64,000 nucleotides of DNA from Aureimonas sp. AU20. Lineage in GTDB: Bacteria > Pseudomonadota > Alphaproteobacteria > Rhizobiales > Rhizobiaceae. Positions 8,346 to 16,716 of this stretch are shown piece after piece; position 1 is the stretch's first letter, and every line of letters begins with the position of its first letter. The notes under the pieces were generated by a model, which had not been told where the DNA came from, did no database searches, and saw only the letters and a list, made by a program, of their open reading frames with translations. The stretch lies in the NCBI RefSeq assembly GCF_001442755.1, contig NZ_CP006370.1, positions 124,001-188,000 of the forward strand, written 5' to 3'. The translations under genes and the position numbers were made by a program.

Positions 8346-9365
8346 TCAGGGGCAGGTCAGATAGGTGGTGTCGAAGCCGGCGAGCAGCTTCTTGGTTTCG
8401 TCGCGCATCGCGTCGACATAGGTGTCCACCTTGTCGCTTCCGACGAAGATCGTGCCGGAATCGATGAACTTGGCGGTCAGCGCGTTGGACTTGAACGGCG
8501 CGTCGGCCTTCACGGTGCAGCCCTTGCGCAGCTTGTCGAGCGCGAAGGCGCCGACATAGCCCTGCCCATAGGGGTTCTGCAGCATGGTGCCGGACACGAA
8601 CCCGTCCTTGATCGCCTTCAGCACCACCTCGTCATGGTCGATGCCGACCATCTTGATGCGCTTGTCGCCGATCTTGCGCAGCGCGTTGGCGGACACGACG
8701 GCAGGCACCCAGGCGGTGGTGACGATGCCGTCGATCTCGCCGGCATGGGCGGCGAGATAGGCGTTGATCTTCTCTTCGGCGGGCTCGGGCGCGTCGATAT
8801 CGGCGATGACCTGCACCACCGTCGCTCCGCCTTCCTTGGCCGCCCGCTCCACCGCGTCGATGCGCAGCTGCGTGTTGGGATCGACCAGGAAGCCGGTGAA
8901 ATGGGCGATGCGCTTGCCCTGGCCGAGGACCTTCAAGAGCTCCTTGGTGCCGAGATAGGCCGAATTGCCCGTGTCGGTGCCAAGGCAGAAGGCCGCTTCC
9001 GAGGGGTCCTTGAGGCAGCCGGCGCCGGTGACGACCGGCGCGCCGTTGCCCACGATCTCGGACACGGTGGAAACCGTGCCGACGCTGTCGCCGGGGAAGA
9101 TGAGGAAGCCGTTATAGCCCTGGCTGAGCATGCTCTCCAGAAGCTGGTTCTGCTGCGTCAGCTCCCACTTCTGCGGGACCTTGTAGTCGGCGCCGGCCAG
9201 CCCGAAGTCGCGGACCGCGTCCTTGGCCGCCTGATCCCAGGCCGCGAAATAGGGATGGGGCCCGCCGGGGACGAGGCCGACCCGCGTGTCGTCGGCGGCA
9301 TGGGCGCTGCTTCCGACCGAAACGAGAAGAGCCGCCCCCATGAGGCAGCGAGTGAAATGGCGCAT
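8346..9365 (-). CDS. Periplasmic sugar-binding protein (type I PBP)
   Basis: Exported binding protein of 339 residues for the 4709-8276 importer. The signal peptide (MRHFTRCLMGAALLVSVGSSAHA) ends with an AHA cleavage site. The mature part begins DDTRVGLVPGGPHPYFAAWD, a typical type I periplasmic-binding fold start, and contains NGFLIFPGDSVGTV and KMVGIDHDEVVLKAI. The start at 9365 follows AGGGAGGA at ideal spacing; the open frame extends further upstream without another good site. First gene of the operon, divergent from the GntR regulator at 9504. Ligand unknown. Confidence 0.9.
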   Translation of the reverse strand: MRHFTRCLMGAALLVSVGSSAHAADDTRVGLVPGGPHPYFAAWDQAAKDAVRDFGLAGADYKVPQKWELTQQNQLLESMLSQGYNGFLIFPGDSVGTVSTVSEIVGNGAPVVTGAGCLKDPSEAAFCLGTDTGNSAYLGTKELLKVLGQGKRIAHFTGFLVDPNTQLRIDAVERAAKEGGATVVQVIADIDAPEPAEEKINAYLAAHAGEIDGIVTTAWVPAVVSANALRKIGDKRIKMVGIDHDEVVLKAIKDGFVSGTMLQNPYGQGYVGAFALDKLRKGCTVKADAPFKSNALTAKFIDSGTIFVGSDKVDTYVDAMRDETKKLLAGFDTTYLTCP

Positions 9366-9465
9366 GGTGATCCTCCCTGACCGTCGATGCCGAGTGGACC
9401 GTCTTCCCCGTTTTGAAAGCTGCGGGGTTTCGGCCAAGCTGACTTGCGCATCGTCCATCAAGGCT

Positions 9466-9473
9466 AGTATACT
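9466..9473. promoter_or_regulatory. Putative GntR operator AGTATACT
   Basis: A perfect 8-bp palindrome AGTATACT, followed by TTGTATCC, lies 31 bp upstream of the GntR start and about 100 bp upstream of the divergent binding-protein gene. FCD-type GntR proteins commonly bind GTATAC-centred palindromes, so this is the likely site for the regulator at 9504. The palindrome is observed; binding is inferred. Confidence 0.45.
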
Positions 9474-9503
9474 TGTATCCAAGCCGCAACGGGAATTTCT
9501 CCA

Positions 9504-10250
9504 ATGCCCCCACCAGCCAGCAGTCTCGGCGCGGACCAGCCCTCAAACGCCCCGGAGGAGCGCGGTCTCGGCGGGCTCGTTCTCAAGCTCGACCGGCGCC
9601 TCTCGGTCGCAGATCAGGTTCACGCCGCGCTTCGCGAAGCCATTCTGGCGGTGGATCTTCCGCCCGGCGCGGCGATCAGCGAGAACTCGATCTGCCGGCA
9701 GTTCTCCGTGTCACGCACGCCCGTTCGCGCCGCCATCCAGCGCCTGTCGGAAGAAGGGCTGGTGGACGTCTTCCCCCAGCAGGGCAGCTTCGTCTCGCGC
9801 ATCAAGATTGGCGGCATCCACGACAGTCATTTCGTTCGCCGCACGCTGGAGATCGCGCTGGTCCGCGAGGCGGCCCTGCGCTGGACGCCGGAGGCCGGGC
9901 GCCGGCTCGCGGAGACCCTGGAGGCACAGTCGACCGACATCGCGCGCGGCGACGTCGATGCCTTTCACCGGGACGACGAGCGCTTTCACCAGCTGATCGC
10001 CATCCAGGCCGGGCACGAGGGTGTCTGGCCGAGCGTCATGGCCGCCAAGATGCAGCTGACGCGCTTCATCCGCTTTTCCGGCAATTCGGAGCGCCTTCCG
10101 GTCGTGGTCGAGGAGCACAGGGCCATCATGGACGCGCTCGATCGCGCGGACGCCGATGCGGCCGAGACCGCGCTGGTCGTCCATCTCGACAAGATCTTCA
10201 TCCTGTTCGAGGGCATGCCCGCCGAAGAGCGCCGGCATTTCGAGCCCTGA
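9504..10250 (+). CDS. GntR-family transcriptional regulator (FCD ligand domain)
   Basis: DNA-binding regulator of 248 residues. A winged-helix GntR domain covers about residues 30-100 (VADQVHAALREAILAVDLPP, then FSVSRTPVRAAIQRL). A C-terminal all-helical FCD effector domain includes DDERFHQLIAIQAGH and VEEHRAIMDALDRAD, with metal/ligand-type His and Asp residues. It is divergent from the importer operon at 9365 and just upstream of an SDR and a polyol dehydrogenase, so it probably controls uptake and first oxidation of one sugar alcohol or sugar acid. Confidence 0.9.
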   Translation: MPPPASSLGADQPSNAPEERGLGGLVLKLDRRLSVADQVHAALREAILAVDLPPGAAISENSICRQFSVSRTPVRAAIQRLSEEGLVDVFPQQGSFVSRIKIGGIHDSHFVRRTLEIALVREAALRWTPEAGRRLAETLEAQSTDIARGDVDAFHRDDERFHQLIAIQAGHEGVWPSVMAAKMQLTRFIRFSGNSERLPVVVEEHRAIMDALDRADADAAETALVVHLDKIFILFEGMPAEERRHFEP

Positions 10251-10258
10251 CCCCCCGA

Positions 10259-10300
10259 GACTTACGCCCCAAGACTTACGCCCCAAGACTTACGCCCCAA
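10259..10300. repeat. Three tandem copies of a 14-bp unit
   Basis: The unit GACTTACGCCCCAA is repeated three times perfectly at 10259-10272, 10273-10286 and 10287-10300, between the GntR stop (10250) and the SDR start (10331). A partial GA-ATTACG echo follows. It could be slippage DNA or a repeated protein-binding site in the SDR leader. Confidence 0.9.
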
Positions 10301-10330
10301 GAGAATTACGATTCACGAGGACGACGCGAC

Positions 10331-11071
10331 ATGGAATTCAAGGACAAGACGGCCGTGGTGACCGGCGCCTGCGGCGGCATCGGGCGCGCCGTGGTGCAGG
10401 CGCTGGCGGCCAAGGGGGCGCGGCTGGCGCTGATCGACCGGAACGAGGCCGCGCTGAACGAGCTTTGCGGCACGCTGGAAACGGACTGCGCCGGTTTCGC
10501 GATCGATCTTGCCGATGCCGAGGCCGTGCGCGCGGGCGCGGACGCCATTCTCGGCCGCTTCGGCCGGGCCGACATTCTCGTCAACAATGCCGGCATTCTC
10601 TCGCCCGACAAGCTGGCCGCGACCAAGCTCGAGGATTGGCGCGCGCTGATGGCCGTCAATCTCGACGCCGCCTTTCTGCTGACGCAGGCCTTCGTGCCCG
10701 GCATGAAGGACGGCGGCTGGGGCCGGCTCGTCAACATCTCCTCCTATGCCTGGAAGTCGGGCGGCCTCACCGCCGGGACGGCCTATGCCGTGTCCAAGGC
10801 GGCGCTGGTCGGGCTTACCTTCTCCTCGGCGCGGGAACTGGCCGGCACGGGCATCACCGCCAACGCCATCGCGCCCGCCTATGTCGTCTCGCCGATGATC
10901 CTCGATCAGCTGAGCCCCGCCGATCTGGAGCGCCAGCGAAGCGCCATTCCGGTCGGCCGTCTCTGCGAGCCCGAGGAAGTGGCCCATGCCGTGTCGTTCC
11001 TCGCCTCGCCGCTCGCCGGCTTCATCACCGGCGAGGTGATCGACATGAACGGCGGCCTGCAGTTCGGCTGA
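10331..11071 (+). CDS. SDR-family NAD(P)-dependent oxidoreductase
   Basis: Classical short-chain dehydrogenase/reductase of 246 residues. Cofactor motif TGACGGIG at residues 11-18, NNAG at 85-88, and the active-site serine near 137 with Y152 and K156 in YAVSK. Asp36 after the second strand (LALID) favours NAD over NADP. It lies 80 bp after the GntR gene and 44 bp before the polyol dehydrogenase. It probably oxidises a sugar or polyol hydroxyl; the substrate cannot be determined. Confidence 0.9.
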   Translation: MEFKDKTAVVTGACGGIGRAVVQALAAKGARLALIDRNEAALNELCGTLETDCAGFAIDLADAEAVRAGADAILGRFGRADILVNNAGILSPDKLAATKLEDWRALMAVNLDAAFLLTQAFVPGMKDGGWGRLVNISSYAWKSGGLTAGTAYAVSKAALVGLTFSSARELAGTGITANAIAPAYVVSPMILDQLSPADLERQRSAIPVGRLCEPEEVAHAVSFLASPLAGFITGEVIDMNGGLQFG

Positions 11072-11115
11072 CCGCCCGCCCTTTCCACCCTCTTCTCGCC
11101 AACCGGGTTCCCAGC

Positions 11116-12591
11116 ATGTCCCAGCCTCCCCGCCTCAGCGCCGCCACGCTCGATCGCCTGCCGCCCGCCATCGCGCGGCCGGGCTACGACCGGTCCACCG
11201 CCCGCGCGGGCATCGTGCATCTGGGGGTCGGCGCCTTCCATCGCGGGCATCAGGCCGTGTTCGCGGACGATGCGCTGGCGCGGGGCGAGGCGGGCTGGGG
11301 CATCGTCGCGGCCTCGCTCCGCTCGCCCGACACGCGCGACGCGCTGGCGCCGCAGGACGGTCTCTACACGTTCGCGTTGCGCGATCGCGGGTCGATCGAG
11401 GCGCGGGTGATCGGCTCCATCCTCGCCCTCATCGTGGCGCCCGAAGACCCTGAGGCGCTGATCGCGGCGATCGCCGATCCCGCAATCAAGCTCGTGACGC
11501 TCACCGTGACTGAAAAGGGCTACGGGATCGACCGGGCGACCGGTGGGCTGGACAGGAGCGATCCCGCCATCCAGGCCGACCTTGCCGCGGGCGCCGTGCC
11601 ACGCACCGCGCTGGGCTTCCTGGCCGCGGGCATCGACCGGCGCCGCCTCGCCGGCGCGCCGCCGCTGACGGTGATCTCCTGCGACAACCTTTCCAAGAAC
11701 GGCGAGATCCTGCGCACCGTGCTCGCGGAGTTCGCCTCGCTGAAGAGCGAAGCGCTCGGCCGCTATGTCAGTGACGAAATCGCCTTCCCCTCCTCCATGG
11801 TGGACCGGATCGTGCCGGCCAGCACGGAGGCGGACCGGGCGACGATCGAGGCCATGCTGGGCGTTCGCGACGCTTGGCCCATCCTGGCCGAACCCGCCTT
11901 CGACTGGATCATCGAGGATCGCTTCGCCGGCCCGCGCCCGCCTTTCGAGGCGAGCGGCGTGCGCTTCGTGGCCGATGTCGAACCCTACGAGCACATGAAG
12001 CTGCGGCTCCTGAACGGCGCGCACACCGCCATCGCCGCCATCGGCCTGCTCGCGGGCTTTGCCACGGTTCCCAAGGCCGTCGCCGACCCGTCCGTCGGCC
12101 GCTTCCTGAACCGCTATTGGGACGAGACGGAACCGACCCTGTCAATCGAGCCGGTGGTGAGCCGGGCCTACCGCGACGCGCTTTTGCCGCGCTTTTCCAA
12201 TCCCGACCTGCCCCATCGCACGTCGCAGATCGCCACCGACGCCTCGCTCAAGGTGCCCCAGCGCTTGCTTGCCCCGCTGCGCGAGCGGCTGGAGCGCGGC
12301 GAAAGCGTCGACGCCCTCGTCTTCGCCGTCGCGGCTTGGCTGCGCTCCTGCGCGGGCGTCAGCGACGCGGGCGTTCCGTTCGAGATCAAGGACCCGGCGC
12401 TCAGCGCATGGGCGGGCCGGCCATCGGCGCCGCTCCCTCCTTCCGCCGAGACCGAGGCGTTTCTTAGCTTCGAGCCTGTCTTCGGACGGGACCTGCCGCA
12501 GCATCCGCGCTTCGTCTCGGAGCTGAGAGAAGCCGTCGCCGAGATCGCCGATCAGGGCGTGCTCGCAGCGATGAAACGCCGCTTCGGCTGA
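11116..12591 (+). CDS. Mannitol dehydrogenase / fructuronate reductase family protein
   Basis: Long-chain polyol dehydrogenase of 491 residues, the usual length for MtlK/UxuB proteins. The N-terminal Rossmann segment contains GVGAFHRGHQA, and the catalytic signature KLRLLNGAH places Lys295, Asn300 and His303. It catalyses NAD(P)-linked interconversion of a 2-ketose (or keto-acid such as fructuronate) and the polyol/aldonate. Downstream of GntR and the SDR on the same strand. A role as UxuB-like mannonate oxidoreductase partner to uxuA at 39781 is possible, but the genes are 27 kb apart. Confidence 0.88.
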   Translation: MSQPPRLSAATLDRLPPAIARPGYDRSTARAGIVHLGVGAFHRGHQAVFADDALARGEAGWGIVAASLRSPDTRDALAPQDGLYTFALRDRGSIEARVIGSILALIVAPEDPEALIAAIADPAIKLVTLTVTEKGYGIDRATGGLDRSDPAIQADLAAGAVPRTALGFLAAGIDRRRLAGAPPLTVISCDNLSKNGEILRTVLAEFASLKSEALGRYVSDEIAFPSSMVDRIVPASTEADRATIEAMLGVRDAWPILAEPAFDWIIEDRFAGPRPPFEASGVRFVADVEPYEHMKLRLLNGAHTAIAAIGLLAGFATVPKAVADPSVGRFLNRYWDETEPTLSIEPVVSRAYRDALLPRFSNPDLPHRTSQIATDASLKVPQRLLAPLRERLERGESVDALVFAVAAWLRSCAGVSDAGVPFEIKDPALSAWAGRPSAPLPPSAETEAFLSFEPVFGRDLPQHPRFVSELREAVAEIADQGVLAAMKRRFG

Positions 12592-12613
12592 GGGAAAAGG
12601 TCGAGGCATTCGA

Positions 12614-12644
12614 GGCGAAGGGGGCGGCGCCCGCTCCCTTCGCC
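12614..12644. terminator. Stem-loop between convergent genes
   Basis: GGCGAAGGG (12614-12622) pairs perfectly with CCCTTCGCC (12636-12644), loop 13. It lies in the 79-bp gap between the convergent polyol dehydrogenase and amidohydrolase. No U-tract is obvious on either strand, so it is a probable rather than certain terminator. Confidence 0.45.
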
Positions 12645-12670
12645 CATTCCAATTGCAATCGCCGCGCCGG

Positions 12671-13531
12671 TCAGGCTGCGGTCAGGCCGTAGGTCCGCGC
12701 AGTGTTGTCGCGATAGAAGCGGCGCAGGTCCTCTTCCGACACGCCGGCGAAGGCGTCATCGAGAAGCGCGACCCAGGCCTCGTAGTTCGCGGCGAGATTG
12801 ACGACCGGCCAGTCGCTGCCGAAGAGACAGCGCTCGAAGCCGAAGCATTCGACCGTGTGGTCGATGAAGGGCCGGACGTCCTCTGGCCGCCACTCGGCAT
12901 GGTCGGCTTCGGTCACAACGCCGCTGATCTTCACCACGACGTTGGGCAGCTCGGCCATCGCCCGCATCGTGCTGGCCCATGGCTCCATCGTGCCCTCCAC
13001 GATCGGGGGCTTGGCGATGTGATCCAGCACGAAGGCGACGTCGGGGCAGCGGCGCACGAGTTCGACGGCCTGGGCGAACTGCCAGTGCCGAATGCAGATG
13101 TCGAAGCTCATCCCGGCCCGGCCGACCTCGCGCACGCCCTCTAAGAAGTTCCCCGACAGGCAATAATCGGGGTCGGCATGGTCCTGGATCAGGCGTCGCA
13201 CGCCGCGCACCAGCCCAACCTCACGCAGGCGCCCGAGATGCTCGGCGACGCCGGCTCCCAGTTCCACCGGCGCGCTGGCGACGATGCCGGTGATGCGGGG
13301 GTCTTCGGCGGCGAGTTCGGCTACGAAATGAGCTTCGTCCTCCTCCCGGCCGGGCGCCGCGTCCACCTCCATGAAGACGATGCCGTCCACCTCGACCTCG
13401 CCGCGCGCTCGATCGAAATCTCCGGGCAGGAAGGCACCGGCAATGGCGGGAGCGGACGCGAGCCAGGGATAGTCGATCCGGGCGGGATCGTAGAGATGCA
13501 CATGTGCGTCGATGATCGGAAAGTTCGGCAA
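12671..13531 (-). CDS. Amidohydrolase family protein, lactonase-like (COG3618)
   Basis: TIM-barrel hydrolase of about 286 residues in the fuconolactonase/rhamnonolactonase/PDC-lactonase group. It begins FPIIDAHVHLYDP with the metal-ligand HxH, and ends with the conserved ...CLFGSDWPVVNLAANYEAWV, in which the Asp of GSDWP is the catalytic/metal residue. It probably opens a sugar lactone made by a dehydrogenase. No ATG is near the conserved N-terminus: TTG at 13531, with GAGG upstream, is preferred; TTG at 13540 is also possible. The frame stays open to 13738 without protein-like content. Confidence 0.8.
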   Translation of the reverse strand: MPNFPIIDAHVHLYDPARIDYPWLASAPAIAGAFLPGDFDRARGEVEVDGIVFMEVDAAPGREEDEAHFVAELAAEDPRITGIVASAPVELGAGVAEHLGRLREVGLVRGVRRLIQDHADPDYCLSGNFLEGVREVGRAGMSFDICIRHWQFAQAVELVRRCPDVAFVLDHIAKPPIVEGTMEPWASTMRAMAELPNVVVKISGVVTEADHAEWRPEDVRPFIDHTVECFGFERCLFGSDWPVVNLAANYEAWVALLDDAFAGVSEEDLRRFYRDNTARTYGLTAA

Positions 13532-13659
13532 GACGCTCAACCTCGATTCGGGTGGGACGAGCCAATGAACCGGCTTCCCTATCGCGAGGCAAGTGACCTC
13601 TCGGCACGCGCCTTGTCCAACACGGGACGAAAGAAATCGCGCCGAGACGCGCCGCGCGC

Positions 13660-13699
13660 AAACGAAAACGCCCTTGCCGGGGGAGGACCGGCAAGGGCG
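13660..13699 (-). terminator. Rho-independent terminator for the DUF1127 gene
   Basis: A perfect 12-bp stem, CGCCCTTGCCGG (13669-13680) with CCGGCAAGGGCG (13688-13699), has a 7-base loop and is followed on the minus strand by TTTTCGTTT. It lies 86 bp after the stop of the small minus-strand gene at 13785-13928 and separates it from the amidohydrolase. Confidence 0.85.
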
Positions 13700-13784
13700 C
13701 GGAGGCAAACCGAGGGTGGGAGGAACCGCTCGGTTCAAGCGCTTCAGATGGGGGAGGACCAGCCGAAGCGAAAGGGGGGAAGGG

Positions 13785-13928
13785 TCAGCGGACCGACTGG
13801 CGGGCGACCGCCGGGATGTCGGCGCGCGAGAGGCCGAGATCGTTGAGTTCGCGGGCGGTCATGCTGTTCAGTTCGCGAGCCACGCGGCGGAACTGGCGGC
13901 GATCTTCGAAGTAGCGAGCGAGGGACAT
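13785..13928 (-). CDS. DUF1127 (YjiS-like) small protein
   Basis: A 47-residue arginine-rich protein starting MSLARYFEDRRQFRRVAREL and continuing with NSMTARELNDLGLSRADI. The LxxMsxReLxDiGlsRxdI pattern is the DUF1127 signature. Such miniproteins are abundant in alphaproteobacteria and have been linked to RNA turnover, phosphate and stress physiology. It is a complete monocistronic unit with its own terminator at 13660-13699. Confidence 0.88.
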   Translation of the reverse strand: MSLARYFEDRRQFRRVARELNSMTARELNDLGLSRADIPAVARQSVR

Positions 13929-14217
13929 CGTGTCTTCCTTGTCTGTCCGGCCTCTCGTCGGTGGTGGCCGGTGGTTTCCTGTTCTCTCAATAAGGGAACC
14001 CTACGCCTCGCCCCCAACATTGAGGAGCGCAAAGGTCGAAGGGGAGCCCTGCGCCTTATCGCTATCTCCCGCTCGCACGCCCCGTATGCGAGTGGCGCAT
14101 GGGGACAGAGCCGACCTCGCGGCCTGTTCGCCCGCGATCGGGACAGGATGGCGCGGGATGCCGGAACGTCTGTCCGGGTGGAACCTTCCTTTCCCATATG
14201 TCCTGAAAGGAAACGCC

Positions 14218-14457
14218 ATGTCGAAGATCACCACGCCCCTCGCCTCGCCCGACCGCCCCGTGACGGCGCCCGATGCGAAAGCCTCAGAAGCGGTTCGGTC
14301 CGGCGAGCAGGCCCAGACGGAAGGCCGCGAACTGACCGAGACCGAAAAGGTCGCCATCGAGGAAAACAAGCTCGCGAGCGGCGGCGTCGCGCCCGAATAC
14401 AAGGAAGCGGAAGCCGAGGGCGAGGCTGGCACATCCGCCACCTGGGCCGGGTCCTGA
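14218..14457 (+). CDS. Small acidic hypothetical protein, probably disordered
   Basis: 79 residues, starting MSKITTPLASPDRPVTAPDA and rich in Glu, Ala and Lys (TETEKVAIEENKLASGG), with no predicted signal, membrane segment or recognised domain. The ATG at 14218 follows TGAAAGGAAACGCC, a reasonable ribosome-binding site. Composition suggests a disordered or stress-protein-like chain. Followed immediately by a strong stem-loop. Confidence 0.6.
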   Translation: MSKITTPLASPDRPVTAPDAKASEAVRSGEQAQTEGRELTETEKVAIEENKLASGGVAPEYKEAEAEGEAGTSATWAGS

Positions 14458-14460
14458 CAC

Positions 14461-14493
14461 GATCGAGCCCCGCTCTGGCGGCGGGGCTCGATC
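14461..14493. terminator. Convergent terminator stem-loop
   Basis: A perfect 13-bp stem GATCGAGCCCCGC / GCGGGGCTCGATC with a 7-base loop lies 3 bp after the stop of the + strand small protein and 32 bp beyond the stop of the convergent minus-strand gene at 14526. T-tracts are weak on both sides. Confidence 0.65.
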
Positions 14494-14525
14494 ACCAAGT
14501 CATAAGGGGCAAAGTCCAACGGCTG

Positions 14526-14780
14526 TCAGGGGCGATCGCCGAGATAGGAGGCGATGGCGCTCTGGATCGTCGGCTCCCGCAGCGGTGGCGAGGACTCCCG
14601 GCGCCAACTGTCGATGATGTTGAGCATGGCGGCGGCATCCCGCGCTTCCTCGATCGGCATGGCGACGAGGATGCGGTCTCTGACGGTCGCCGGAAGCTCG
14701 GTTTCGAGATCCAGGACATTCCAGGTCCCGGCCTCGTCTCTCTGGATCGTGTAACGGTCGGCTGGCGGGGAAAAGCTCAT
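14526..14780 (-). CDS. Small hypothetical protein
   Basis: 84 residues starting MSFSPPADRYTIQRDEAGTW. It is soluble, with a helical stretch (VRDRILVAMPIEEARDAAAML) and no recognised domain. Its ATG is one base after the stop of the upstream small gene (14782), so the two form a coupled pair. Function unknown. Confidence 0.55.
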   Translation of the reverse strand: MSFSPPADRYTIQRDEAGTWNVLDLETELPATVRDRILVAMPIEEARDAAAMLNIIDSWRRESSPPLREPTIQSAIASYLGDRP

Positions 14781-14781
14781 G

Positions 14782-14976
14782 TCAGAACAGAACAACGCCG
14801 GCGCTCACGCCCTCTTCCCGCAGCACGTCGGCGACGAGATCGAGGGTGAGCGGAGCTGGCATCCCGTCCTCCAACAAGGATCGAGCCGTATCCTCGATCC
14901 GCAACGGCGCGCCTTCGTTCGAGGCGTCGGAAATCGCGTCCGCGATGCCCACGGCTATGTCGAGATGTGTAACCAT
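14782..14976 (-). CDS. Small hypothetical protein
   Basis: 64 residues starting MVTHLDIAVGIADAISDASN, acidic and helical, ending GVSAGVVLF. The ATG at 14976 is chosen over the longer open frame (to 15117) because the extension has no protein-like pattern and a TGGGGG purine stretch precedes 14976. First gene of a two-gene unit with 14526-14780. No domain recognised. Confidence 0.5.
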   Translation of the reverse strand: MVTHLDIAVGIADAISDASNEGAPLRIEDTARSLLEDGMPAPLTLDLVADVLREEGVSAGVVLF

Positions 14977-15513
14977 TCGGTGCCCCCAGAAGGCGCTAGG
15001 CTTCCGCGACGGTAAGCCGCGCCTTTCGACCTTATCGTCAGTGACGGCAAACGCTGGGGTTATGTTCCCATACTTTTTAATTGATTTGTTAGGGAACTCA
15101 GGTCTTACGGCCAACATTGGGCGGGCCGCCTTCAGGTCCGCGAGTCAGGCCGTGACGGAAGCCGGGAGCCGCAGACGTTCACCCCCATGCGGAGATGGGA
15201 AAAGCCGAGCGCGCACCAGGCGACGGCCCATCGGCAGGCGGCCGGGATGACCCAGTCGCCCACCGCCTGCTCGTCGTGGCTGCCGTTGACGGAGCGCAGG
15301 AACGCGCCCGGCAGGAGCAGCCGTGCTGGGGATGCTGGCAGCGGATCAACGCCACGGCGCCCACCGGCGCGCGGTCCTTCAGGCGCGCCTGCGGCTGGTA
15401 ATGCGGAAAAGGTCAATCTTCCGTCCCGCGAACGCCCCGCCAGCACGCGATAGAATAACGCACCACTTGTTCACGAGCCGAGTTTCGCTGCCGCTCGCAG
15501 GCAAAAGCTGGAG
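14977..15513. other. 537-bp region with no convincing gene
   Basis: An A+T-rich patch at about 15060-15100 (TACTTTTTAATTGATTTGTTAG) probably holds the promoter of the small genes on its left. A minus-strand open frame (15132-15446) with a tryptophan/cysteine-rich C-terminal half could be a gene remnant but lacks a ribosome-binding site and recognisable domain. Confidence 0.5.
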
Positions 15514-16716
15514 CTATTTTTCGACCCGCAGATTCTGACGCACGAGGTCGTTGGCGAGGCTGGAGAGTTTCTCGCTGGCCTGCTTGGAGTCGGTGGCGAG
15601 ATAGTGCAGGCCGGGCGAGGCGCAGGCGTCGAGCTGCGGCGTGATCGAGGTGTAGAACGGCGCGACGCGGCTGAGGAAATAGCCCTGATAGTCGAGGTCG
15701 TAGATGTACTTGATCTCCAGGACGGCGACCTTGAAGCCCTTGTCCTTCAGCGCCGTGCAATAGCCCTGGTTGATCGTTCCGAACGTCCAGGACGGCTCGT
15801 CCTTGACGCCGTCGGTGATGATCACCGCCACCTTCTCTGGTTTGGTCTGGGCCGAGCCGTCGGCTTGGCCGCCCATCATGTCGCTCAAGCCTTGAAGCGC
15901 CAGCGTGTAGGTCGTGTGTCCGTTGGCGACCGTGAAGTTGCGGATGGACTTCTTGAGCTCCACCGCGTTCGTGCTGGCGGTCAGGCCTTTTTCGAAGGCC
16001 GAACTGAAGCCAGCGGTCGAGATGCGGATGGTCAGGTTGTCGCTCTTGGCGTTCACAGCGAGAAGATTGTCCACCGTCGTGTCGAACGCGTCCTGAAGAA
16101 CGTCGATGCGCAGCTTGGCCTTGTTGGCGCCGGCCTCCTGATTCATCTGGTAGACCGATTTGGGGCTCCAATAGGGCTCCACCTCGTGGCAGGCGAAGGC
16201 GCAGGGGCGATTGTTGGCGGCCTTGGTGGTGGCCTGCAGCTTGGCCCGCTCCGTCGCGTCCGCCGCGATGTTCATGGATTCCGAGACATCCAGCAGGAAG
16301 TAGAAGTCCATATAGCCGTTGCGCTTGATCGTGGACTGCGACTGGCGCGAATAGGTCAGCGCGTCGGTGTGAGCCAGCGAGAGAAACGCTGTCTTGTAGC
16401 TTCCCGAGATGGTGACGGAGACGAGCCCGTTCGCCGTGTCGATCGCACTGGCGATGGTGGCGGACTTCAGATCGTCGGGCAGGTTGGCGGTCGCCACCGA
16501 ATTGATCATCGCGGTGGCGTCGCTGGCGGTGCCGGTTTCCATTCGCTTGGCGCCCGCCAAGGCCGCCGCGTCCGCCGCCGCCTGCGCCGCGCTTGCATCG
16601 CGCGACAGCATGCTGACATCCACCGCGCCGCCGATGGCGATGGCGAGCATGATCAGGACGCCCGCCGCCATGACGGCGAAGTTCCCCCGACGGTCGAACA
16701 GGAAACGCTTGAGCAT
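15514..16716 (-). CDS. TadG-like pilus-associated protein with vWA domain
   Basis: 400 residues. The N-terminus (FLFDRRGNFAVMAAGVLIML) is the TadE/TadG-type prepilin-like segment with one transmembrane helix at about residues 13-35, followed by the AAQAAADAAALAGAK segment typical of Tad proteins. A von Willebrand A domain starts near residue 137, with MIDAS motif DVSES (143-147) and a later ITDG. It is anchored in the inner membrane with the vWA domain in the periplasm. No other tad/flp genes are nearby, so it is an orphan. TadG proteins act in Flp pilus/adhesion; this role is inferred. Confidence 0.85.
   Translation of the reverse strand: MLKRFLFDRRGNFAVMAAGVLIMLAIAIGGAVDVSMLSRDASAAQAAADAAALAGAKRMETGTASDATAMINSVATANLPDDLKSATIASAIDTANGLVSVTISGSYKTAFLSLAHTDALTYSRQSQSTIKRNGYMDFYFLLDVSESMNIAADATERAKLQATTKAANNRPCAFACHEVEPYWSPKSVYQMNQEAGANKAKLRIDVLQDAFDTTVDNLLAVNAKSDNLTIRISTAGFSSAFEKGLTASTNAVELKKSIRNFTVANGHTTYTLALQGLSDMMGGQADGSAQTKPEKVAVIITDGVKDEPSWTFGTINQGYCTALKDKGFKVAVLEIKYIYDLDYQGYFLSRVAPFYTSITPQLDACASPGLHYLATDSKQASEKLSSLANDLVRQNLRVEK

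Noticed and set aside
15132..15446. Possible minus-strand gene in the 15-kb gap
   Set aside because: Trp/Cys-rich segment looks slightly protein-like but has no ribosome-binding site, no start near it and no recognised family.
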